Shown piece by piece: positions 1 to 12,392 of a DNA stretch of 64,000 bases. The stretch covers positions 29,897 to 93,896 of the forward strand of contig JBFMDV010000013.1 in NCBI GenBank assembly GCA_040753875.1, given 5' to 3'. The position numbers and the translations under genes were made by a program. The notes beneath the pieces are model-generated. The model did not search any database and was not told where the DNA came from. It saw only the letters and a list, made by a program, of their open reading frames with translations. The stretch is from Candidatus Zixiibacteriota bacterium. Lineage in GTDB: Bacteria; Zixibacteria; MSB-5A5; GN15; FEB-12. Within the stretch, counting starts at the first letter, position 1; each line of letters opens with the position of its first letter.

Positions 1-2919
<2,919 letters not shown>

Positions 2920-3128
2920 AACTTTCTTCCCGGACCCTTGAATTCCCCTTCAGATTCCTATCGTTTTATATATCGGTCGGTTGGTCCGCCGGTATAGAGG
3001 CGTCGGAGAGCGGTGCATCTATTTTCCATAGTCCGATGGGCGCCGGGCAAGACAACAATTTTGCGTTTGCAGACACATGAATAGTGATGGACTGACAGGC
3101 CGAACCCTGCAGTCAGAGCGAGTGCAGA

Positions 3129-3569
3129 TCACGACGGCGATGAAGTTGTATGGGGGGACAGCACCCTGCCGATGAGCTGCTTGAGCTGGTCGGGCGGAAA
3201 CGGCTTCTTGAGGTACATAGCCGCGCCATGGGCAAAAGCACGCCCCTCATCAAGCTCAGGCTGGCGGGCGGTCAGGAATACGATCGGGACGGATGATAGC
3301 TGGGGTGACGTACGCAGTCGATCGGCTGTTTCGTAGCCGTCCATAATTGGCATGCTGACGTCCAGAATGATCAAGTCCGGTCGCCGCTCCACGGCCAGGC
3401 GAATGCCTGTTTCGCCGTCACCGGCGTCGATGACATCGTATTCCCCTTCCGCCAGGAGGTGCTGAATGAGCTTGATGACAATGGGGTCATCGTCGACCAC
3501 CAGAATCGTTTTCCTCTGCCGGGGATTGCCTCCGCCGTGCCCTGCCCCGCTTTGTCTCTCTGAACTCAT
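3129..3569 (-). CDS. Single-domain response regulator (CheY-like receiver)
   Basis: About 146 residues, a receiver domain with nothing after it. The acidic pocket (VDDDP), phospho-acceptor Asp (ILDVSMP), switch Thr (FLTAR) and conserved Lys (KKPFPP) are all present, so phosphorylation should occur. The open frame extends 37 codons upstream of the ATG at 3569, but those codons are Arg-rich, lack family resemblance and overlap the divergent promoter region, so I chose 3569. It lies about 200 bp upstream of the CHASE4/PAS kinase in the same direction; a phosphotransfer partnership is inference from position. No output domain is fused, so it acts by protein contact. Confidence 0.88.
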   Translation of the reverse strand: MSSERQSGAGHGGGNPRQRKTILVVDDDPIVIKLIQHLLAEGEYDVIDAGDGETGIRLAVERRPDLIILDVSMPIMDGYETADRLRTSPQLSSVPIVFLTARQPELDEGRAFAHGAAMYLKKPFPPDQLKQLIGRVLSPHTTSSPS

Positions 3570-3686
3570 ATTCAAGCATCTCAGGATCGTACGCATGATT
3601 GTCGGATGTTTTCGGGGTTTCTTGACTATGTGGGATGAACGAAGACCATGCGTCGGGGTGCCCCCCCAGCGACGTCTCATTTCCGC

Positions 3687-3716
3687 TTGTGCTCACCGCG
3701 TCAGGTGTGGTATGTT
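3687..3716 (+). promoter_or_regulatory. Candidate vegetative promoter for the FHA-PP2C/kinase pair
   Basis: TTGTGC at 3687-3692 and TATGTT at 3711-3716 with an 18-nt spacer lie 80 nt before the start of the downstream gene, in the gap between divergently oriented genes. The -10 box is a moderate match only. Confidence 0.35.
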
Positions 3717-3796
3717 GGCGATGTCGCGGCCCGGACGACCGGTAGACACCGGGGGCGCGACGGCGTGAACCGCAACCACCCTTTGATGACACCGCC

Positions 3797-5452
3797 ATGG
3801 CAAAACTGATAGGCACCGACGGCACCCGGTTATACTCGTTCCCGCTGGAACCGGGCAAGTATCTGATCGGCCGCAACCCAACCTGTGACTTTTGCATACC
3901 GGACAAAACGGTGTCGCGGTCGCATGCCGAGCTGGAAATGGCCCCATCCGGCGCCGAATTCTATCTGACCGATCTGGACAGCCACAACGGCACAACCGCG
4001 AACGGGCGTCGAATCAGCGTGCGCACCCAGATTAATCCCGGTGATATCCTTATGTTCGGGCAGGCGGAGTTCAAGATCACGCTGGACGATAAACAGGCAT
4101 CCACGATGTCGTCCCTGCCGACCGCCCGGCTGGCTGACGGCAATTTCGAACAATCGGTGTTCTTGTCGCTGCATGAGGCCATGAAACCGTTGCCGAAGCG
4201 GGTAGCTGATATTCCTGAACTGATGCCGACCCTGTTTGAAATGGCCCGCACGCTGGTGTTGCCGGAGCCGAGAGAATCCATGCTGCAGCGTTCGCTTGGC
4301 ATGGTGGCCAAAGTGATCCCGGCCGAACGGCTGGCTGTCCTGTTCGTCTCCGACAACCAGGATGAGGTGTATACTGCCGCGACACTCCTGCCGGAGGGGA
4401 AAGATCCCGGTTCGTTCAGCCTCTCGCGCACGATCCTGAAAGACCTCCTCGGCAACAAGACAGCTATCCTGATCGGGAATCCGTCGGAGGACCCCCGTTT
4501 TGCCTCGCAGCAGTCGATCATCATGTCGGCGCTGAAGTCCGCCATGGCGGTGCCGCTGTTCGATGAGGCCAGGGTGCTGGGGATCCTCTACGTGGATACC
4601 ACCAACCCGATGCACCGGTACAGTAACGAATATCTGCATCTTTTGGCCACGTTCGGAAACATCATCGCCTCACGCCTGGTCAACTACACGCTATTGCAAG
4701 AGCGCGAAGAACGACACGCCCTGGATATGGAACTCCGGCGAGCGTCCTCGATACAGAAAAATCTCCTGACCACAAGCGCTCCCGCGTTCAGGGGATACCG
4801 GATCCACGCGTTTCAGAAACAGTCGCGCTCGGTCGGCGGCGATCTCTACGACGTGACGGTGCTGCCGGATGGACGGCTCGTGTTTCTGGTGGCTGATGTC
4901 AGCGGCAAAGGAATGGGAGCGGCCCTTCTGATGTCGAATATCCTGGCGGCGTTCCGAATCCTGTATGGCGGGTCAGGATTTGAGTTGGGTGAAGTGGTCA
5001 GGCATGTGTCCACCCAGCTCCTGCGTTACAGCGCGCCGGAGGACTTTGCGACCCTGTTCATCGGCATCGCGAATCCCGACTCCGATCAGATCAGTTTCAT
5101 CAACGCCGGGCATAATCCGCCGCTTCTGGTGCGGCGCGACGGCACCAGGGAATATCTGCAACCCTCCGGCACGATGATCGGGGCTTTCGATTTCAGTGCC
5201 TGGAATGTCGAGACTCAACGGTTGTTCGACGGCGACTTCGTGTTTATTTTCACCGATGGTGTTACTGAAGCGATGAAAGGGGATCAGCAGTATTCGGATG
5301 AGCGGATGGAGCGGCTGGTGATCGAAGCCAGAGATATGGAACCGGCGGAACTCGCCCGGCGTCTGATGGCGGATATCGATGCGTTCGTGGGTGATGCCCC
5401 GCGATCGGACGACATTACCATGCTTATACTCAAGAGGGATAGCCGATGCTAA
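3797..5452 (+). CDS. FHA-GAF-PP2C (SpoIIE/RsbU-type) serine phosphatase
   Basis: 551 residues, no membrane segment. An N-terminal FHA domain (residues about 20-95; GRN, RSH and SHNG motifs) binds phosphothreonine. A GAF domain covers about 150-300, and a SpoIIE-type PP2C metallophosphatase covers about 335-550, with metal-binding motifs GGDLYD, DVSGKGM and the final RSDDITML. The stop codon overlaps the ATG of the next gene, a Ser/Thr kinase, so the two are translationally coupled. The likely role is to bind a phosphorylated protein, perhaps the neighbouring kinase, and remove phosphate from it or its targets; the GAF domain would tune this. The substrate is not visible from sequence. Confidence 0.93.
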   Translation: MAKLIGTDGTRLYSFPLEPGKYLIGRNPTCDFCIPDKTVSRSHAELEMAPSGAEFYLTDLDSHNGTTANGRRISVRTQINPGDILMFGQAEFKITLDDKQASTMSSLPTARLADGNFEQSVFLSLHEAMKPLPKRVADIPELMPTLFEMARTLVLPEPRESMLQRSLGMVAKVIPAERLAVLFVSDNQDEVYTAATLLPEGKDPGSFSLSRTILKDLLGNKTAILIGNPSEDPRFASQQSIIMSALKSAMAVPLFDEARVLGILYVDTTNPMHRYSNEYLHLLATFGNIIASRLVNYTLLQEREERHALDMELRRASSIQKNLLTTSAPAFRGYRIHAFQKQSRSVGGDLYDVTVLPDGRLVFLVADVSGKGMGAALLMSNILAAFRILYGGSGFELGEVVRHVSTQLLRYSAPEDFATLFIGIANPDSDQISFINAGHNPPLLVRRDGTREYLQPSGTMIGAFDFSAWNVETQRLFDGDFVFIFTDGVTEAMKGDQQYSDERMERLVIEARDMEPAELARRLMADIDAFVGDAPRSDDITMLILKRDSRC

Positions 5453-8436
5453 GTTCGGGCCAGTCTTTGGCGCAATTTCGTATCGTCCGGATGCTGGGCG
5501 AGGGGGGGATGGGTCAGGTATATCTGGCCGACGATCAGAATTTGCACCGGCAGGTGGCGCTCAAGGTGCTGTCGCCGGAGTTTGTCGGCGATATGGAGCG
5601 ATTGGAGCGGTTTCAACGGGAGGCCAAGACCGCCGCACAAATATCCCACCCGCACGTCATGGCGATCTATGACCTGAGCGTGGCGCCCGATCCCGCCAGC
5701 GGACGCGACCTCAGTTTCATTGTGATGGAGTATGTCAAGGGACGATCTCTGTCGGAATATCTGAAAGGCAGGTCGGGAGACCTGGCGGCCGTGGCGCGGC
5801 AGGCCGAGAAGATAGCATCCGGGCTGGCGGCCGCGCACAAGATCAACGTGGTGCATCGCGATATCAAGGCAGACAATATCCTTGTCGATGAGGACGACCA
5901 GCCGAAGATTCTCGATTTTGGTCTGGCCAAGCCGCTTGACCCGGTGTCATTTGGTGAGAAACAGGGGGGCACGCAGACGGTTTCGCGCGAGCTGACGAAA
6001 GCCGGAAAGATTATGGGGACCGTCTCCTATATGTCGCCGGAACAGATACGCGGCGAAGCCGTGGACACCCGCAGCGACATCTTCTCATTCGGTGTCCTGC
6101 TGTACCGGATGGCCACCGGTGAGTTCCCGTTTGCTGCAACAACTGAGGTGTCTACCCTGGCGAAGATACTCGAGTCGCGGCACGAGTCGCCGCGCGTCAA
6201 AAACGACGCGGTGCCGCCTGAGATGGAGCGGATCATCGACAAGTGTCTGCAGAAGGACGCCAATGACCGGTATCAGGACACGCGCGACCTGGTGGTGGAT
6301 CTTCGCAATCTCAGGCGCCAGTACGACAGCGGTGTGACCGACCGTGTGTCGACAGTGACCGACCGTCCGACCGAATCCAGGCGCAACTTCTTTGTCAGCC
6401 TTGGCTGGAAGCAGATCGTGCTGATCATGTTCGTGCTTTCGCTTGCGTGGGCTTTCATCATGTCGCGTTCGAGACCGGACGGTTCTGGCTCCGGCTCGCA
6501 AGCGATAGCTGGTGAAAACGCACTGGCCATCCTCAGTTTCGATAACAAAACGGGAGACGCGACTTTGGACTGGCTCCAGACCGGCCTGCCGGAAATTCTG
6601 TTGACCGATTTGTCGCAGGACCCATCCGTCAACTTGATCAGCCGACAGCGCATCCTGGACAATTTGAACGAGGCGGAACGAAAGCAGATGGGGGAGGGGT
6701 CACACGAAGCCTGGACAGAAGCCGCCAAAGGAATGGGCGCGACAACTGTTCTGACGGGTTCGTATTACAAGCTGGGGAATCGCATTCGAATTGATGCGCG
6801 GCTTGAGGACCTTGCAACGGGCAAGATTCTGCTTGGCGAGAAAGTTGTGGGGGATGATCCGTTCGGTCTGGTCGACAGCCTGACCGACAAGATTGCCGCC
6901 TCGCTCAATCTTCGCCACCCTGTGGATGCCCGCAGCGTGGCCACTTACACGTCGTCGTCACCGGAAGCATATCGCAAGTATCTCGAGGGGATGGAGCTGT
7001 TCAGCTCACAGTTGCATGATCAGGCCATAGCCAAGTTCAACGAAGCGATCGCCATTGACTCCACTTTCGCGCTTCCCTATATGCGGATCGGCATGGCCAG
7101 TGCGTTTCAAAGCAAAATGCAGGTAGGAGCACATTACCTGGCGCTGGCCAAGAAGTTCCAGGATAAGCTGCCGCCGCGTGAGCAAACGCTTTTGGATATC
7201 TATGCCGATATCTGGCTGAATCGCAAGTTCAACGATGCCTTTGCCAAGATGGAGGCGATGGTGCGCAGCTATCCGGATGACTACGAAGCACGAACGATCT
7301 ACGGTATCCTGATTAACGAATTTCAGCAGGATACGACCAAAGCCTTTGCACAGTTCGACTCAGTGCTCGCAACCAACCCCGGTTTTCAGATGGCGCTTGG
7401 CTACCTAGCCGAGCAGAACGCGCGGTACGGTCACTACGATGTGGCACTGGAACACATTGGCCGAATCAAGAAATCTCATCCCGAGTCACCTCTGCCATAT
7501 CGGTTGGCCGCGGATGTGTACCGACGCATGCTCAAGATCAGTGAAGCAATCACGGAATACCAGACGTTGCTGAGCAAGCACCCGGAAGAAACCGACGCCC
7601 TGGTGAACCTGAGTTTCCTGTATATTCGCAAGCGAGATTTCAGAGCGGCGGAAGAGGCGCTGGAGTCCTACCGGACGGCAGCGGCCAACGACCCGTACAA
7701 ACTCGAAGAGTACTGGGATGACAAAGCAATTCTGGTCGACTGGTCCGGCCGGTTCAACACGGCGCTTCAATATCAATTCGAGCGACTGAACCAGGCCAGA
7801 AGAACCGGCGACAGCATGCATGTCGTCAATGCTCTCAACAGCATCGCGAATCGCCAGGAGCAGCTCGGACGGATTGACAGCAGCCTGTATTACTACGAAC
7901 TGGCTGACTCGTGGACAGTGAGCACTCAGATTTCCTCCTACCCCATCCAGTTGGTGGCGGCCGATCCTAAGAACGAACCGAAAGCTCGCCCGCTATTCAA
8001 GGCCGATGTCTCCAATTTTCGTTCCCGCATCCCATCGGATCTGTGGCCGATAGCCGATGCCCTTGAGGAAATTTTTGAAGCCCATTGCGCGGTGGATACC
8101 GCCCGTCTGATCAAGGGGCTGCGCGCCATTATCGATGTCCAGAAAGAGCGAGGCTCCAGCAATATTCGAGAACTGGGCTATACGTTGATCGCCAACGGCC
8201 AGTACAAAGAAGGCAGGGAATTGCTGGAGCAGTTCGTGTCTGGCAAGCATGAATCGTCATCAGGCTATTACTATCCTATGAACTTGTACATGCTGGGGAA
8301 AGCCAGTGAAGGGCTCGGCGAAAACCAGGACGCCGTCAAATATTATACCGAGATGCTTTCATACTGGGGGACGCCCGAGGTCGAACTCAAAGAAATCAAG
8401 GATGCCCGCGCGCGGCTGGCCAAACTGACGAGTTGA
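5446..8436 (+). CDS. Membrane Ser/Thr protein kinase with FlgO/TolB-like domain and TPR array
   Basis: 996 residues. A complete Hanks-type kinase domain covers about 10-285: Gly-rich loop GEGGMGQVY, VALKVL lysine, HRDIKADN catalytic loop near residue 135, DFG and the GTVSYMSPEQ activation segment. A single membrane helix (IVLIMFVLSLAWAFIM) lies near 325-342. The external part starts with a FlgO/adenylate-cyclase-associated type domain (ALAILSFDNKTGD, about 360-500) and continues as TPR repeats to the end. The start overlaps the stop of the FHA phosphatase by 7 nt. All catalytic residues are present. The TPR half should lie across the membrane and sense or bind envelope proteins; this topology is inferred from the single helix. 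Confidence 0.94.
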   Translation: MLSSGQSLAQFRIVRMLGEGGMGQVYLADDQNLHRQVALKVLSPEFVGDMERLERFQREAKTAAQISHPHVMAIYDLSVAPDPASGRDLSFIVMEYVKGRSLSEYLKGRSGDLAAVARQAEKIASGLAAAHKINVVHRDIKADNILVDEDDQPKILDFGLAKPLDPVSFGEKQGGTQTVSRELTKAGKIMGTVSYMSPEQIRGEAVDTRSDIFSFGVLLYRMATGEFPFAATTEVSTLAKILESRHESPRVKNDAVPPEMERIIDKCLQKDANDRYQDTRDLVVDLRNLRRQYDSGVTDRVSTVTDRPTESRRNFFVSLGWKQIVLIMFVLSLAWAFIMSRSRPDGSGSGSQAIAGENALAILSFDNKTGDATLDWLQTGLPEILLTDLSQDPSVNLISRQRILDNLNEAERKQMGEGSHEAWTEAAKGMGATTVLTGSYYKLGNRIRIDARLEDLATGKILLGEKVVGDDPFGLVDSLTDKIAASLNLRHPVDARSVATYTSSSPEAYRKYLEGMELFSSQLHDQAIAKFNEAIAIDSTFALPYMRIGMASAFQSKMQVGAHYLALAKKFQDKLPPREQTLLDIYADIWLNRKFNDAFAKMEAMVRSYPDDYEARTIYGILINEFQQDTTKAFAQFDSVLATNPGFQMALGYLAEQNARYGHYDVALEHIGRIKKSHPESPLPYRLAADVYRRMLKISEAITEYQTLLSKHPEETDALVNLSFLYIRKRDFRAAEEALESYRTAAANDPYKLEEYWDDKAILVDWSGRFNTALQYQFERLNQARRTGDSMHVVNALNSIANRQEQLGRIDSSLYYYELADSWTVSTQISSYPIQLVAADPKNEPKARPLFKADVSNFRSRIPSDLWPIADALEEIFEAHCAVDTARLIKGLRAIIDVQKERGSSNIRELGYTLIANGQYKEGRELLEQFVSGKHESSSGYYYPMNLYMLGKASEGLGENQDAVKYYTEMLSYWGTPEVELKEIKDARARLAKLTS

Positions 8437-8474
8437 CGTACGATTAAGGCCGCCCCCAAGAGTATTATCAACGC

Positions 8475-9116
8475 ATGGAATTCCTGACCGGCTTGTTCGA
8501 CCTCTTTCTGCATCTGGATAAACATCTGGCTGAGATCATAACGGACTATGGCGTCTGGACATACGCCATCCTGTTTCTGGTGATCTACATGGAGACCGGG
8601 TTCGTAGTGACGCCATTTCTTCCGGGAGATTCGCTGCTGTTCGCGGCCGGATCGTTTGCCGCCATCGGATCGTTCAATCCGATTTTTCTCTATGTCCTGC
8701 TCTGTTGTGCTTCTATCGCCGGTGATTCCACCAACTATTGGATTGGGCACTTTATTGGGCCGAAAGTGCTGGCCAAGGAGAACAGTCGGATTCTGAAGAA
8801 GAAGTATCTTGATCGGACGCACAAATTCTATGAGAAGTATGGAGGCAAGACGGTGATTATCGCCAGGTTCGTGCCGATTGTCCGTACGTTCGCGCCGTTT
8901 CTGGCCGGCGTGGGGGCCATGAACTATCCGCGGTTTATTGTCTTCTGCGTGATTGGAGCGCTTCTCTGGGTGGGGGGCTTTGTCTGGGCCGGATATTTCT
9001 TCGGAAACCTTCCGTTCGTGAAGGACAATTTTTCGATCGTCATCGTGGCCATCATTCTGATATCAGTGCTGCCGGGGGTGGTGGAGTATTTCCGCCACAG
9101 GAAAAGGAGTTTATAG
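8475..9116 (+). CDS. DedA-family (SNARE-associated/VTT) membrane protein
   Basis: 213 residues with about five hydrophobic segments. Family signatures are the early ETG...PFLPGDSLLF stretch (residues about 38-55) and the later RFVPIVRTFAPFLAGVGAM segment. Bacterial DedA proteins take part in membrane lipid flipping (undecaprenyl phosphate or phosphatidylethanolamine carriers) and proton-motive-force homeostasis; which substrate applies here cannot be told. It starts 38 nt after the kinase gene in the same direction and may share its transcript. Confidence 0.93.
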   Translation: MEFLTGLFDLFLHLDKHLAEIITDYGVWTYAILFLVIYMETGFVVTPFLPGDSLLFAAGSFAAIGSFNPIFLYVLLCCASIAGDSTNYWIGHFIGPKVLAKENSRILKKKYLDRTHKFYEKYGGKTVIIARFVPIVRTFAPFLAGVGAMNYPRFIVFCVIGALLWVGGFVWAGYFFGNLPFVKDNFSIVIVAIILISVLPGVVEYFRHRKRSL

Positions 9117-9198
9117 TCCGTTCGGCTTGATTGAACACAATAAGGGGCTGGGTCGTCTGTTTAAGAGAGTGATGGGGGAATGGCTTGACGGGAATAGT

Positions 9199-10092
9199 AT
9201 GAAACCATTGATCGGAATCGCGGCCGCGATTGTCCCGACGCTCTTGTCAGGGTGTGTCTTCCATTCTCGCGCGCCGCACACTGCCATTCTGACCGGGCGA
9301 ATCGTCGATTGCCGGACCGGGGAGCCGATCTTCGGAGCCTCCGTACTACTAGTGGGCACCACGATTGGTGCGATGTCGCAAAGTGACGGCTCTTTTGTTG
9401 TGCCAAAGATACAACCGGGGACATACGACTGTGCGTTCTCATCTGTAAGTTATGAGAAGATGCAGATCCAGAGAGTCGCTATTATGAGAGGAGTGGTGTC
9501 GTGTGGTGACGTCGCCCTTTTACACTCTGACCCAGTCGGCCTCATAGCTTCAATTGACACCGCTGACACCGTTCCACCATTAGTGGCTGACCTGTACAAT
9601 CGACGACTTTTCACGTATGAGGATTCTCTAATAAGACGCGCTGAGGGACAGAAGCTGTTCGATGAGGTCGCTGCCGTTCACTTGCGGAATCTGCAGTTCC
9701 TGTTGACAGGTGAAGCCGATTCCCTGGCGTCCAATCTTGATTCCATCTATGCTGATCTCGTAGAGGGTAGCCGCGTACGATACGACACCGCCAGAATCAC
9801 CCAATTCAGAGGCCTCTTCAAATCACGATCCTACAGCAGACTCCGTGGAGTAGCAATGGCCAACTTAGTGGATTTCTCTACCCCTGATTACTATCTCGTC
9901 ACGAAATACACACGCTGGAATCACTTGAAACTGGGCGCAAGCTACGCGTTGGGTCTCTTGCGCCAAGGCGACGTCATCGTGGCCTTTCGTTCAAAAGACC
10001 CCGAACTACTCCCTTTCGGATGGATTGGCGCTTACAGGTTCATTGAGCGCAGATGGATCATGGTCGCTGCAGCACTACCCTGCCGCTGTTGA
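9199..10092 (+). CDS. Lipoprotein with one carboxypeptidase-regulatory-like (Ig-fold) domain
   Basis: About 297 residues from ATG 9199 (GGGAA upstream). An upstream TTG extends the frame by 24 codons but would bury the signal peptide. The signal ends in a lipobox (LLSGC, Cys19). Residues about 32-105 form a carboxypeptidase regulatory-like domain (GRIVDCRTGEPIFGASVLLV, then SDGSF and PGTYDCAF). The rest, about 190 residues, I do not recognise; it has no membrane segment and ends in an aromatic-rich stretch. Such lipoproteins usually face the periplasm or outer surface. Followed by a bidirectional terminator shared with convergent rpsA. Confidence 0.78.
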   Translation: MKPLIGIAAAIVPTLLSGCVFHSRAPHTAILTGRIVDCRTGEPIFGASVLLVGTTIGAMSQSDGSFVVPKIQPGTYDCAFSSVSYEKMQIQRVAIMRGVVSCGDVALLHSDPVGLIASIDTADTVPPLVADLYNRRLFTYEDSLIRRAEGQKLFDEVAAVHLRNLQFLLTGEADSLASNLDSIYADLVEGSRVRYDTARITQFRGLFKSRSYSRLRGVAMANLVDFSTPDYYLVTKYTRWNHLKLGASYALGLLRQGDVIVAFRSKDPELLPFGWIGAYRFIERRWIMVAAALPCRC

Positions 10093-10111
10093 TCTTCCTA
10101 ATTCCCCCGAA

Positions 10112-10152
10112 CGAAAAACGGCGCCCATTTTTCGAGCGCCGTTCTCTTTTTC
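10112..10152. terminator. Bidirectional intrinsic terminator between the lipoprotein gene and rpsA
   Basis: An 8-bp perfect stem (AACGGCGC at 10117-10124 with GCGCCGTT at 10136-10143) is followed by a T-rich run on the plus strand and, read the other way, by TTTTTCG on the minus strand. It lies between convergent genes, so it can stop both transcripts. Confidence 0.85.
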
Positions 10153-10167
10153 AATCTATAAAACAGG

Positions 10168-12192
10168 TTACGCTTCAGCCGCACCTGCCTCGGGGGCAGA
10201 GTCAGTCGGAGGCGGGGTTTCCGCCTGGGCGGTCGCTCTGAGTTCCTCCGGCATCGCTTCCGCCATGGCCCGGCTGGCCGAGGTCGGATGCTGTGCCAGA
10301 TACTGCTCAAACTCGGCCCGCTCCCGCTTCTTGTAGTACACTACCACCGACAGAATCACCTTGTGCTGATTCTTGTCGAACTCGATGACAGTAAGCGGGA
10401 TCTGCTCACCTTCACGGAACACGCCGGTCGGGTCGGTCAGGTCGCGTCCGGCCAGCTGGGCGACCGGCACGAATCCCTCCAGACCTTCGCCCAAGTCCAC
10501 CACGACCCCGCGATCCAGTACCTTGGTGACCATACCAAGACACTCGGCGCCGATGGAGAACCGCTTGGCCAGTTCGGGCCACGGATCATCCATGAGCTGT
10601 TTGAAGCCGAGGGAGATGCGACGGTTTTCGTGATCGATCTTGAGCACTTTCACGTCGACCTTGTCCCCCTTCTTCATGATCTCAGATGGGTGCTGTACCC
10701 GCTTGGTCCAGGACATGTCGGAGATGTGCACCAGACCATCGATCCCTTCCTCGAGTTCGACAAAGGCGCCGAACGCGGTCAGGTTGCGCACCTTGCCGGC
10801 TACAACTTTGCCGATCGGGTACTTCCCTTCGATAGTAAGCCACGGATCCGGCTCCATCTGCTTGATGCCGAGCGATATCTTCTCGTTCTCTTTGTCGATG
10901 GAGAGCACCACGGCATCAACCTTGTCGTTGACGTTCATGATCTTCGACGGGTGCTTGATATGCTGGGTCCAGGACATCTCGGAAATGTGAATCAATCCCT
11001 CTATGCCTTTTTCCAGCTCGACAAACGCACCGTAATCGGTGATAGAGACAACGCGGCCGGTGAGCCTGGAACCAACCGGATACTTCTCCTCGATATTCTC
11101 CCACGGGTACGGAGTCATCTGTTTCAGACCAAGTGAAATGCGCGAGGTCTTGTCATCGTAGTCGAGAATCTTGACGTCGATCTTCTCGCCCAGGGTCACC
11201 ATCTCGCTGGGGTGACGAATCCGTCCCCACGACATATCGGTGATATGCAGCAGGCCGTCGACACCGCCCAGGTCGATAAAGACGCCGAAATCGGTGACGT
11301 TCTTGACGATACCCTGGCGAATCTGGCCGACCTGGATCTCGCGAAGCAGGTTGGCGCGCATGCTTTCACGCTCTTCCTCGAGCACCACACGGCGCGACAC
11401 CACGATATTGCGGCGGCTCTTGTTGAGCTTGATGATCTTGACATCGATCATCTGGTTGATGAGAGCGTCGAAATCCGGAACCTGCCGCAGCGATATCTGC
11501 GAGCCGGGGAGGAAAGCGTCGACTCCCATGATATCCACCACCACGCCTCCCTTGATACGGCGGGCGATCTTCCCCTGGATCGTCTCGCCGGAATCATGCA
11601 CCTCGCGGATCCGATCCCAGACGCGCATGAAGTCGGCCTTCTGTTTGGACAGAATGAGCTGACCATTGGCATCTTCGATCTGCTCAAGGTAGACATCGAT
11701 CGGGTCGCCAACCTTGATGTTCACCGGAACGGTGAACTCGTTGATCGGGATGATCCCCTCGGATTTGAAACCGACATCGACAATGACGTCGGTCATCGTG
11801 ACGCCGAGCACCCGGCCGCGGACGATCTCACCTTCCTTGATGTCCTTGATGGTGGAATCATACATCTGGACCATCGCGTCGTACTCCGCCTTGTCGTAGA
11901 CAACGCCGGAGACATCGGTGATCTTGACCGCCTGTACCTCAGTGGGTTCGGCCGGCATCGAAATCTCGATGCGACCCTTGGCTTTTTCGACGACGCGTTG
12001 ACGACGGGTGGTCAGCGCGCGATCAAGCTGCTCCCGCTGGCGAACAACCGCGGCGGAAACATCTTCCACCTCGGTGGGAGACCGCTTGACCAATTTAGTT
12101 TTGACTTTGACAGTCTTCCTGGCCGTCGACGCTTTTCGTTTGCTCGTCTTGGCGTCGAACGTCGGTTTGGTGGGCTTTTTGGCTACTGCCAT
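10168..12192 (-). CDS. rpsA: 30S ribosomal protein S1
   Basis: 674 residues. A basic Lys/Thr-rich N-terminal extension (about 90 residues) precedes six S1 OB-fold repeats: two divergent ones (starting near IKEGEIVRGRV and GETIQGKI), three canonical ones with the VTDFGVFIDLG / HISEMSW type signature, and a sixth divergent one (RGVVVDLGEGLEGF). An Ala/Pro/Glu tail of about 50 residues ends the protein. S1 brings mRNA to the 30S subunit. A cmk gene lies two genes upstream, the classic cmk-rpsA neighbourhood with the acyltransferase between. A strong AAGGAGG lies unusually far (14 nt) before the ATG, and the leader carries a hairpin. Confidence 0.97.
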   Translation of the reverse strand: MAVAKKPTKPTFDAKTSKRKASTARKTVKVKTKLVKRSPTEVEDVSAAVVRQREQLDRALTTRRQRVVEKAKGRIEISMPAEPTEVQAVKITDVSGVVYDKAEYDAMVQMYDSTIKDIKEGEIVRGRVLGVTMTDVIVDVGFKSEGIIPINEFTVPVNIKVGDPIDVYLEQIEDANGQLILSKQKADFMRVWDRIREVHDSGETIQGKIARRIKGGVVVDIMGVDAFLPGSQISLRQVPDFDALINQMIDVKIIKLNKSRRNIVVSRRVVLEEERESMRANLLREIQVGQIRQGIVKNVTDFGVFIDLGGVDGLLHITDMSWGRIRHPSEMVTLGEKIDVKILDYDDKTSRISLGLKQMTPYPWENIEEKYPVGSRLTGRVVSITDYGAFVELEKGIEGLIHISEMSWTQHIKHPSKIMNVNDKVDAVVLSIDKENEKISLGIKQMEPDPWLTIEGKYPIGKVVAGKVRNLTAFGAFVELEEGIDGLVHISDMSWTKRVQHPSEIMKKGDKVDVKVLKIDHENRRISLGFKQLMDDPWPELAKRFSIGAECLGMVTKVLDRGVVVDLGEGLEGFVPVAQLAGRDLTDPTGVFREGEQIPLTVIEFDKNQHKVILSVVVYYKKRERAEFEQYLAQHPTSASRAMAEAMPEELRATAQAETPPPTDSAPEAGAAEA

Positions 12193-12222
12193 CGTGCCTG
12201 TAAGAACCTCCTTAAAACCGCC

Positions 12223-12260
12223 CGATAGTTTGGATTTTTTCCCCGAAAGGAAAACTATCG
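12223..12260 (-). promoter_or_regulatory. rpsA: Leader hairpin in front of rpsA
   Basis: Perfect 9-bp inverted repeat (CGATAGTTT at 12223-12231 with AAACTATCG at 12252-12260) in the rpsA leader, ending 8 nt before the AAGGAGG ribosome-binding site. S1 represses its own translation in Escherichia coli through leader structure; a similar role here is inference from position only. Confidence 0.5.
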
Positions 12261-12317
12261 AACGTGACTTCTTATGATCTGGTGATTACCACGCGAACAG
12301 TAAGAAGTTAGCTATGC

Positions 12318-12345
12318 TATATACCCAATTCCCGGCCAAAGCCAA
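12318..12345 (-). promoter_or_regulatory. Candidate promoter of rpsA
   Basis: On the minus strand TTGGCT (12340-12345) and TATATA (12318-12323) are spaced by 16 nt, about 125 nt before the rpsA start and just beyond the end of the acyltransferase gene. The -10 box resembles the TATATT boxes before the two tRNA genes in this window. Confidence 0.45.
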
Positions 12346-12392
12346 GTGGATTTTTGGGGTGGCTGCTTAGTTTTCTCGGCAACGTGGGGAAA

